NCBI RefSeq assembly: GCF_000284295.1
Contig: NC_017093.1
Location: 7,998,001 to 8,062,000, forward strand
Direction of reading: 5' to 3'
Source: Actinoplanes missouriensis 431
GTDB lineage: Bacteria > Actinomycetota > Actinomycetes > Mycobacteriales > Micromonosporaceae
Length of the DNA: 64,000 bases
Shown: one piece after another, positions 53,632 through 61,377 of the stretch
Layout of the letters: the number at the start of each line of letters is the position of its first letter
Numbering within the stretch: position 1 is the stretch's first letter
Notes under the pieces: model-generated
The model's database searches: none
The model's input: the letters and a program-made list of their open reading frames with translations, nothing else
What the model was told of the DNA's origin: nothing
Made by a program: the position numbers and the translations under genes

Positions 53632-53840
53632 CCGCACAATCTATGGTTGCGATGCGCGCAGACGATCGATTCTTCGCCTCTTGGTGCACCTGCGCGCAGT
53701 CTCGCCGCTTCCCGGCTCGAGGCACACCGTCGCCGCTGACAACTTTCACAAAACGGACTTAACACCTTAGACTTTCACCTAATCGGGCTTTCCTCGCAAT
53801 TCCGGCCACATCTCGCGCAGGTCCGGCCTCAGGAGGCGGA

Positions 53841-54605
53841 ATGACGACCCCCGGCAACGACGCGGACTCGGACACCGACTTGCTGAGCGCCGTCCGGGCG
53901 GGCGACACAGCCGCGTTCGGCACGCTCTACGAGCGGCACCACGCGGCCGTGCGGCAGTTCGCGTACGGGCTGGTCCGCGACCCGGCCGACGTGGACGACC
54001 TGGCCGCCGAGACGTTCGCCAAGGTGTTCGCGACGCTGCGGGCCGGACGTGGCCCGCTCGTCGCGTTCCGCGCCTACCTGCACACCACCATGCGGCACGT
54101 CTGCTACCAGCGCGCCAAGATGGACCGCCGGCTGGAGTTCACCGACGACCTGACCCGGTACGACGCGGGCGAGCCGTACACCGACCCGGCGCTGGAACGG
54201 CTGGAACGCGCGTACGCCGCCGCCGCGTTCCGGCAGCTCCCCCCGCGCTGGCGCGACGTGCTGTGGCAGACCGAGGTGGAGGGCTCGACCCCGGCCGAGC
54301 TGGCGCCGCGGATGGGCCTCACGCCGAACGCCGTGGCCGTACTCGCCCATCGCGCCCGCGAGGGGCTGCGCAGCCTCTATCTGCAGCAGCACGTGACCGC
54401 TGCCGATCACCCGGAATGCCGGTGGGCCGGCGAGCGGCTGGGCGGCCAGGTGCGCGGCCGGCTCGCCGCCCGCGACGCCCACCGGATGCGCACCCACCTC
54501 GCCTGGTGCGGCGACTGCCGGGGCCGGCTCGCCGAGATCCGCGAGGTCGACGGATTCCGGCACACACCGTTACGTCAGCGTCACCATGCCGGGAGCCACG
54601 GTTAA
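53841..54605 (+). CDS. ECF sigma factor with fused C-terminal zinc-finger-like tail
   Basis: 254 residues behind AGGAGGCGG. Sigma-70 region 2 (about 14-80; AAFGTLYERHHAAVRQFAYGLVRDPADVDDLAAETFAKVF) and region 4 (about 125-180; RQLPPRWRDVLWQTEVEGSTPAELAPRMGLTPNAVAVLAHRAREGL), linked by a short region 3. The remaining about 70 residues hold THLAWCGDCRGRL, a C-x2-C preceded by His, like the anti-sigma zf-HC2 motif. Most ECFs pair with a separate anti-sigma; here the motif is in the same chain. Confidence 0.9.
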   Translation: MTTPGNDADSDTDLLSAVRAGDTAAFGTLYERHHAAVRQFAYGLVRDPADVDDLAAETFAKVFATLRAGRGPLVAFRAYLHTTMRHVCYQRAKMDRRLEFTDDLTRYDAGEPYTDPALERLERAYAAAAFRQLPPRWRDVLWQTEVEGSTPAELAPRMGLTPNAVAVLAHRAREGLRSLYLQQHVTAADHPECRWAGERLGGQVRGRLAARDAHRMRTHLAWCGDCRGRLAEIREVDGFRHTPLRQRHHAGSHG

Positions 54606-54666
54606 GACTCGGCGGCGACGCACGAAAGAGAAGGCAGCGCGGACAGCGAGGGATGACTGCCGCAGG

Positions 54667-54672
54667 TACCCT
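54667..54672 (+). promoter_or_regulatory. -10 hexamer, leaderless start of first gtrA gene
   Basis: TACCCT stands 7 nt before GTG 54680, which is why that GTG is chosen over ATG 54653 (no Shine-Dalgarno). Confidence 0.4.
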
Positions 54673-54679
54673 CGGTGCC

Positions 54680-55189
54680 GTGCCTCCCAACCCGGCGCAG
54701 ACGTCCCGCCTGCGCACACGTCTGCAGGCGCTCGTCCGTGAGCTGGGCAAGTTCGGCACGGTCGGCGGCATATCGTTCGCCATCGACCTGGCCATCTTCA
54801 GTGTCCTGCGCGGTTCCGGCACGGAGCCGCTGCTGGCCAAGACCATCTCCACGGTGATCGCGACGACTGTCGCGTTCTTCGGGAACAGGTTCTGGACCTG
54901 GCGCCACGGCCAGCACACCCACATGGCCCGGCAATACACGCTCTTCTTCGTGATGAACGCGATCGGCCTCGGCATCTCGCTGGCCATCCTCGCGCTCAGC
55001 CACTACGGCCTCGGCCGGATCTGGCCGGTGTTCGAGAGTCAGCTCGCGGACACCATCTCGGGTCAGTTCGTGGGCACCGCGTTGGCTACCATGTTCCGCT
55101 TCTGGTCATATCGACGCTTCGTCTTCCGGGTCACCGGCGACTCGGCCAAGGACCAGAGTGTGGCGCCGTCGTCGTCGTCCGCACACTAA
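54680..55189 (+). CDS. GtrA-family membrane protein
   Basis: 169 residues from GTG 54680. Four hydrophobic helices. GtrA/DPMS hallmark: KFGTVGGISFAIDLAIFSVLR, TTVAFFGNRFWTWR, YTLFFVMNAIGLGISL and FRFWSYRRFVF at the end. GtrA proteins are thought to flip or position polyprenyl-phosphate-linked sugars for cell-wall glycosylation. A second paralogue follows 38 bp later, and the synteny with birA/accD recalls Rv3277-Rv3280 (from memory). Serine-rich tail. Confidence 0.88.
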   Translation: MPPNPAQTSRLRTRLQALVRELGKFGTVGGISFAIDLAIFSVLRGSGTEPLLAKTISTVIATTVAFFGNRFWTWRHGQHTHMARQYTLFFVMNAIGLGISLAILALSHYGLGRIWPVFESQLADTISGQFVGTALATMFRFWSYRRFVFRVTGDSAKDQSVAPSSSSAH

Positions 55190-55215
55190 CTCCGGCGTCA
55201 CCGCCCCTGTACCCG

Positions 55216-55221
55216 TAAGGT
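55216..55221 (+). promoter_or_regulatory. -10 hexamer, leaderless start of second gtrA gene
   Basis: TAAGGT stands 6 nt before the ATG at 55228. Confidence 0.4.
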
Positions 55222-55227
55222 TGCCCA

Positions 55228-55785
55228 ATGCCCTCAGCCAGCACGCTGACGGAACGCCTGCGCCGCGTCGCCCCGGAGGCCCTGGCCTTCGGCATCATCG
55301 GCGCCGGCAACACGCTGCTCTACATGGCGATCACGTACGTCCTGCTCGACATCGGCGCCGTGAAGGCCAGCGTCATCGGCACGGTGATCACCACCTCGCT
55401 GGCGTACCTGGCGAACCGGTACTGGACGTACCGGAACCACACCCGCACCGCGCTGCGCCGGGAGTACACCCTCTTCTTCGGGTTCAACCTGATCGGCATG
55501 CTGATCCAGTCCGGGGCCATCGCCATCGGCAAGTACGGTTTCGGCCTCACCGAGGAGCACGACGAGCTGCTCTTCATGACGGTCACCGTGATCGGCATCG
55601 GCATCGCCACGATCTTCCGCTTCTGGGCGTACCGGACGTTCGTCTTCCTCAAGCCGCCGGTCGACGGCCACGAGGCCGCGATCACCGAGCTGGACGCGAC
55701 GGCCGGGCTCGCCGAGCTCAGCGCCGTCGAAGAACCGAACAGCGTCGCCCGCCTGGACCTGCAGGCGGAGCTGGACGCCCGCTGA
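55228..55785 (+). CDS. GtrA-family membrane protein, second copy
   Basis: 185 residues. Four hydrophobic helices and the same GtrA blocks as its neighbour: EALAFGIIGAGNTLLYMAI, TTSLAYLANRYWTYRNH, YTLFFGFNLIGMLIQSGA, FRFWAYRTFVFLKPP, followed by an acidic cytosolic tail of about 45 residues (ITELDATAGLAELSAVEEP). Divergence from the first copy is high, so the duplication is old. Two adjacent GtrA genes could form a hetero-oligomer (inference). Confidence 0.88.
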   Translation: MPSASTLTERLRRVAPEALAFGIIGAGNTLLYMAITYVLLDIGAVKASVIGTVITTSLAYLANRYWTYRNHTRTALRREYTLFFGFNLIGMLIQSGAIAIGKYGFGLTEEHDELLFMTVTVIGIGIATIFRFWAYRTFVFLKPPVDGHEAAITELDATAGLAELSAVEEPNSVARLDLQAELDAR

Positions 55786-55804
55786 AAGAACCCAGCGGGT
55801 CATC

Positions 55805-56365
55805 TCAGCGCCGGAACAGGCCGCGATGTGGCTCCGGCGCTGTTTGCTGTTCCGGGTCCTCGTCGTCGTCCTCCGGCTCGGCCGGGCTGTGCTCGATCAG
55901 GTCGTAGAGGATCGTCTGCACCCGCTCGGCGTGCGGCAAGCCGGCCAGCACCGCACTCTGGTCGCCGATCGAATCGACGGTCAGCGTGCCGCTGCCCAGC
56001 ATCCGGTCCAGCACCGACTGGGTCAGCGCGTGGTCGTTCACCCGGTTCAGCGGCAGGTCCCGGCGCTCCCGCACGAGCACGCCGTGCTGCAGCAGGATCC
56101 GCTCGTTGGTGAACACGTAGTGGGTGAAGCGCCAGATCAGCAGCGGGCGCACGCCGTGGCGCAGTGAGTTCCAGAGCAGGATCGCGGAGATCAGCCAGAG
56201 CGCGACCGTGCCGCCCTCGGTCTCCGGCAGCATGACCCAGGCCAGGATCTCGCCGGTCAGCGCGAGCGCCAGGACCGCGACCGGCGCCACCGCCGCCTTC
56301 CAGTGCGGAGCGAGGTGAAGGACGACCTCCTCCTCGTCGGTGAGCACATCCTCCGGGAACGCCAC
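55805..56365 (-). CDS. PH-domain membrane protein (YdbS/bPH_2-like)
   Basis: 186 residues from GTG 56365, 4 bp after the birA stop. Two hydrophobic helices (AAVAPVAVLALALTGEILAWVML, VALWLISAILLWN), then a bacterial PH domain: RFTHYVFTNERILLQHGVLVRERRDLPLNRVNDHALTQSVLDRMLGSGTLTVDSIG, a nearly diagnostic YdbS motif. Acidic C-terminal tail. Part of the gtrA-PH-birA-accD neighbourhood shared with mycobacteria (from memory). Co-transcribed with birA. Confidence 0.85.
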   Translation of the reverse strand: MAFPEDVLTDEEEVVLHLAPHWKAAVAPVAVLALALTGEILAWVMLPETEGGTVALWLISAILLWNSLRHGVRPLLIWRFTHYVFTNERILLQHGVLVRERRDLPLNRVNDHALTQSVLDRMLGSGTLTVDSIGDQSAVLAGLPHAERVQTILYDLIEHSPAEPEDDDEDPEQQTAPEPHRGLFRR

Positions 56366-56369
56366 GCGG

Positions 56370-57224
56370 TCAGCGTACGTGCAGCACGTCACCCGCCGAG
56401 ACCCGATGTTCGGCGCCGTCCACCGTACGGATCACCAACTGGCCGTCCCGATCCACGGTCACCGCCTCACCGGTCAGCTCGCCCCCGTTCGGCAGCAGCA
56501 CCCGGACCGCACGGCCGATCGTGGCGCAGCCCCGGCGGTACTCCCCGGTCAGCCCGCACATCTCGGCGTCGCCGCCCGCCTCCCGCCAGCCCTCGTACCA
56601 CCGGGCGAAACCGCGCAGCAGCGCCCGCAGCAGCGGATCACGGTCGATGTTCTCGGCGCCGGCCACCCGCAGCGAGGTGGCCGCCACACCGTTCGTCGGG
56701 GGCAGCTCCTCCGCGTACGTGCTGACGTTCAGCCCGATGCCGACGACTATCGCGTCGCCGGCCACCTCGGCGAGGATGCCGGCGCACTTGCGGTCGTCGA
56801 CGAGCAGGTCGTTCGGCCACTTCAGCGCCGCCTCGACACCGGACACCCGGGTCACCGCCTCACGCAGCGCCACCCCGGCGAGCAACGGCAGCCATCCGTA
56901 CGCCCCGGGCGGCACCGCCGGCCAGCCACGCTCCGGGTTCGGCGCCGAGGGTCGCAACAGGACACTGAGGGTCAGCCCGGCGCGGGGCGGTGACGTCCAC
57001 TGCCGGTCGCGGCGTCCCCGCCCGGCGGACTGGCTCTCGGCCACCACGACCAGGCCCTCCGGCTCGTCACGCCGGGCGGCACCGGCCGCGTCGGCGTTGG
57101 TCGAGCCGGTCTCGGTGCGGATGTCGAGCCGGGACCAGAAGCCGCCCGGCACCACCAGGGCGCGGGTGAGCGCCCGGGCGGACAGGGGCGGTCGGTCGAG
57201 GTCGGCATACGACGAGGAAGTCAC
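56370..57224 (-). CDS. birA: Biotin-[acetyl-CoA carboxylase] ligase
   Basis: 284 residues. No N-terminal HTH, so this is a monofunctional (class I) ligase and not a repressor. Core motifs: STNADA, AESQSAGRGRRDRQWTSP (biotinyl-AMP loop), KWPNDLLVDDRKCAGIL and GIGLNVS. Attaches biotin to the carrier domain of acyl-CoA carboxylases; the carboxyltransferase accD is encoded 1.5 kb away on the other strand. TAGGCT stands 6 nt before the GTG start. Confidence 0.95.
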   Translation of the reverse strand: MTSSSYADLDRPPLSARALTRALVVPGGFWSRLDIRTETGSTNADAAGAARRDEPEGLVVVAESQSAGRGRRDRQWTSPPRAGLTLSVLLRPSAPNPERGWPAVPPGAYGWLPLLAGVALREAVTRVSGVEAALKWPNDLLVDDRKCAGILAEVAGDAIVVGIGLNVSTYAEELPPTNGVAATSLRVAGAENIDRDPLLRALLRGFARWYEGWREAGGDAEMCGLTGEYRRGCATIGRAVRVLLPNGGELTGEAVTVDRDGQLVIRTVDGAEHRVSAGDVLHVR

Positions 57225-57230
57225 CCGCGA

Positions 57231-57236
57231 AGCCTA
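57231..57236 (-). promoter_or_regulatory. -10 hexamer, leaderless start of birA
   Basis: On the minus strand TAGGCT stands 6 nt before the GTG at 57224. Same hexamer as before valS. Confidence 0.4.
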
Positions 57237-57307
57237 TGCCCGGCGTCGCGTGCGGCCCGCCCTGGCCGGGCCGCTCCGGGCGGGGCGGCCTTGCCGGAGC
57301 GCCTCGG

Positions 57308-58576
57308 TCAGGGCTGGGGGCCGGCTGCGTGACGGCTCACGTAGCCGGAGGCCTGAGCGGCGGGGGCGGCGGGACGGGGGCGCGGACGCGGACGTTCGTG
57401 GCGGGAGCGGCCCTCCAGGCGCTCGTTGCGGTCGCGCCACGGGCGTTTCTCCTCGGCGTCGCGCCAGGCGCGCCGCTCCTCACGGTCACGCCAGGTGCGG
57501 GACACCGGTACCCGGTTGTCGTCGGGCTCCGGGGGCCAGGTCGACGGCACGAGCGTAGTGGGCTCCGCAGCCTGCACCGGGGTCAGATCAAAACCGGTCG
57601 CCGGCTCGTAGGAGGGCACCTGCGGCAGTCGCTCCACGGGCACCGGCCAGCCGTAGCCCCGGGCGGACGGCTCGGGATCGTTGTAGAGGTCGTCCGGCAC
57701 CGGGGTCCAGTACTCGCCGGACGACGGGCGGTCGTCCAGGGCCGGATAGTCCGGGCGCACCCAGTTGTCGACACGGTCGCCGCGGTTCCGGTCGGGGGCG
57801 GGGCGGTGGCCGTACCCGGGGAATGTGGTTCTGGGGTGTGGTCCGGCGTCGCGCAAGGGCCAGAGGTCGCGCACCGGCTCTGCGGGAGGGGCGATCGAGC
57901 GGTCGTAGCCGGGGTCGGGGTAATCGGGTTCGTCGTCATAATCCGGATCGGTCACCTCGGGGTCCGGTTCGTCGTCCTCGGGAAGATCGGGATCCGGGTG
58001 GGCGAGGCCGTCCAGGTGGGCGAGGTGGTCCCGGTGGGCGGGGCCGTCCAGGTGGGCGAGGTGGTCCCGGTGGGCGGGGCCGTCCGGGTAACCGGGGTGC
58101 TCCTCGTGGGCCGGCTCCTCGTCGTCGGCCAGTCCGATCATGGCAAGACCGGCCGGGGCGGACGCGGTCAGCGGGGGACGGCCGCTGAACGAGGCTGCGA
58201 TCCGGCGCCGGCGCGGGGGTGCCGGCGCAGGCGGGACAAGCGCAGGCGCCGCCTGCTCCACGAGCGGGGGCGCAGCCGGGTGCGTGATCGGGAGTGCGGA
58301 CGGCACAGGCTCCGGCATCGGCGGACGAATCGGGGCGGGCGCGGGCAGCGACTCCGGCATAGGCGGACAAATCGGAGCGGGGGTGGACAGCGACTCCGGC
58401 GGGGCGGGGATGGTCGGCGGCTCCTGCGCCAGGGGCACCGGATGCTCCGTCGTCGCGCGCCGCCGCCGGGAAGCCGAGCCGGACCCACCACCGAAGATCA
58501 CCGACCAGAAGCTGATCAATGTGGCGAGGCCGCCTGCGATGAGCGCGAATCCGGCCGCTGTCATCCAGTTCGTCAC
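57308..58576 (-). CDS. Pro-rich membrane-anchored hypothetical protein with His/Asp repeats
   Basis: 422 residues. N-terminal helix ([22 protein letters not shown]), then a long disordered-looking chain: Pro/Ala-rich (about 60-130), tandem [12 protein letters not shown] units (about 165-200), Asp/Tyr/Pro-rich, and a C-terminus of Arg/Glu/Trp motifs ([28 protein letters not shown]). No catalytic motif. Possibly a cell-envelope scaffold; low sequence complexity makes any homology call unsafe. Coding bias and length support a real gene. Confidence 0.6.
   Translation of the reverse strand: MTNWMTAAGFALIAGGLATLISFWSVIFGGGSGSASRRRRATTEHPVPLAQEPPTIPAPPESLSTPAPICPPMPESLPAPAPIRPPMPEPVPSALPITHPAAPPLVEQAAPALVPPAPAPPRRRRIAASFSGRPPLTASAPAGLAMIGLADDEEPAHEEHPGYPDGPAHRDHLAHLDGPAHRDHLAHLDGLAHPDPDLPEDDEPDPEVTDPDYDDEPDYPDPGYDRSIAPPAEPVRDLWPLRDAGPHPRTTFPGYGHRPAPDRNRGDRVDNWVRPDYPALDDRPSSGEYWTPVPDDLYNDPEPSARGYGWPVPVERLPQVPSYEPATGFDLTPVQAAEPTTLVPSTWPPEPDDNRVPVSRTWRDREERRAWRDAEEKRPWRDRNERLEGRSRHERPRPRPRPAAPAAQASGYVSRHAAGPQP
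58007..58085. repeat. 36-bp tandem repeat inside the Pro-rich gene
   Basis: Two 36-bp units (58007-58042, 58043-58078; first GCCGTCCAGGTGGGCGAGGT) plus the start of a third. They encode the [12 protein letters not shown] repeat of the protein, 12 residues per unit, so the frame is kept. Confidence 0.8.
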
Positions 58577-58736
58577 GGGGAGAGTAACGAATGGGGCATT
58601 GGGTATGAAACGCTCCCGTAACGGCCCGCTCTACCCCACCCGATCAGGCAGGTCGGAGATCGACCGGACCGGACCTGAACGCACACTTGGTTACGATCAC
58701 CCCCGAGTGCATCGTCGCATCGGAGCGGGAGACCAC

Positions 58737-60302
<1,566 letters not shown>

Positions 60303-60332
60303 CTCCGGCTCCGCTTCGCGGCGATTCGCGTG

Positions 60333-61070
60333 CTACGGGGTACCCGCGGGGAGCCACTGACCGGCCAGCAGGAAGGCGCCGGCCAGCAACGCCACCAGGT
60401 TCACCACCAGGAAGAGGCCCACCCAGAACACGGCGGGCAGGTGCGTGAGGCGGCTGAGCTGGTCGGCGTCCGAGTCACGCATCCGGCCGCGGCTGCGCAG
60501 CTTCTGCAGCTCGAAGACCGGCCGGACACCGCCGAAGAGCAGGAACCACACCCCCGCGTACGCGAAGACGGCCTGCACCTGGGCAGACGCGTACCAGGAG
60601 ACCGCGAACACGATCGCGCCGGTGATCACGAGCGAGACCACGCCGAACAGGTTCCGGATGTTGATCAGCATGAGGAGCAGCAGCACCACGGCGAGCCAGA
60701 GCAGCAACGTGATCCGGTTGCCGCCGAGCAGCCAGGCGCCGAGCACACCCACCAGGGACGGCGCGATGTAGCCGCCGAGCAGGGTGAGGATCATCCCGGG
60801 TCCGGTCGGGCGGCCGGCCGACAGGGTCAGGCCGGACGTGTCGAACTCGAGCCGGATGCCCCGCAGCCTGCGCCCGGTCAGCAGCGCGAACAGCGCATGC
60901 CCGCCCTCGTGCGCGATCGTGACGGCGTTGCGGGCGACCCGCCACACCGGCCTGAACGCGACCGCGAGGAACCCGGCCACCGCGGTGAGAAGCACCAGCA
61001 AACCGGGTGGATCGGGCTGAGCTCCGAGGAGTTGATCCCACAGGTCAGTCACACCGTCGATCGACAACAC
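60333..61070 (-). CDS. M50-family membrane metallopeptidase-like protein
   Basis: 245 residues from GTG 61070. Several hydrophobic helices; zinc motif AHEGGHALFALL (HExxH) in the second, with GYIAPSLVGVLGAWLL later in the position of the second ligand region. M50 (site-2 protease) enzymes cut membrane-bound regulators such as anti-sigma factors. The typical LDG/NPDG third-ligand motif is weak, so a catalytic role is likely but not proven. TACAGT stands 7 nt before the GTG start. Confidence 0.75.
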   Translation of the reverse strand: MLSIDGVTDLWDQLLGAQPDPPGLLVLLTAVAGFLAVAFRPVWRVARNAVTIAHEGGHALFALLTGRRLRGIRLEFDTSGLTLSAGRPTGPGMILTLLGGYIAPSLVGVLGAWLLGGNRITLLLWLAVVLLLLMLINIRNLFGVVSLVITGAIVFAVSWYASAQVQAVFAYAGVWFLLFGGVRPVFELQKLRSRGRMRDSDADQLSRLTHLPAVFWVGLFLVVNLVALLAGAFLLAGQWLPAGTP

Positions 61071-61077
61071 GCCGGGG

Positions 61078-61083
61078 ACTGTA
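61078..61083 (-). promoter_or_regulatory. -10 hexamer, leaderless start of M50 gene
   Basis: On the minus strand TACAGT stands 7 nt before GTG 61070. Confidence 0.35.
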
Positions 61084-61093
61084 GCCGATCAGG

Positions 61094-61309
61094 CTATGCG
61101 CGGCGTCGCGCCACCACTTTCACCGGCTCGGGTCGGGGCCGGCGCAGGTTGCGGAACGCGAGCACGCCACCGGCAACCACGGCCAGGGCGGCGACGAGCA
61201 GGAACGCCAGGACCGGGCCGGCGGCAGCGATGAGGATCGCCAGGTCCGCCACCGCGACCAGCATCCAGAGGGCCAGAGTCGGCTTACTGCCGTGTCGTCG
61301 GCAGTTCAT
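61094..61309 (-). CDS. Small two-TM hypothetical protein
   Basis: 71 residues, ATG preceded by GGAGG at 6 nt. Two hydrophobic helices (LWMLVAVADLAILIAAAG, AFLLVAALAVVAGGVLA) and a basic tail (RRPRPEPVKVVARRRA). 24 bp before the M50 gene on the same strand, so the two may be co-expressed. No family. Confidence 0.6.
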   Translation of the reverse strand: MNCRRHGSKPTLALWMLVAVADLAILIAAAGPVLAFLLVAALAVVAGGVLAFRNLRRPRPEPVKVVARRRA

Positions 61310-61377
61310 GATGCACCTCCATCCGTGACTCTGGATCTACTACCCAGCCGTCCCGATCTCACGCATGGAGGTGCGGA

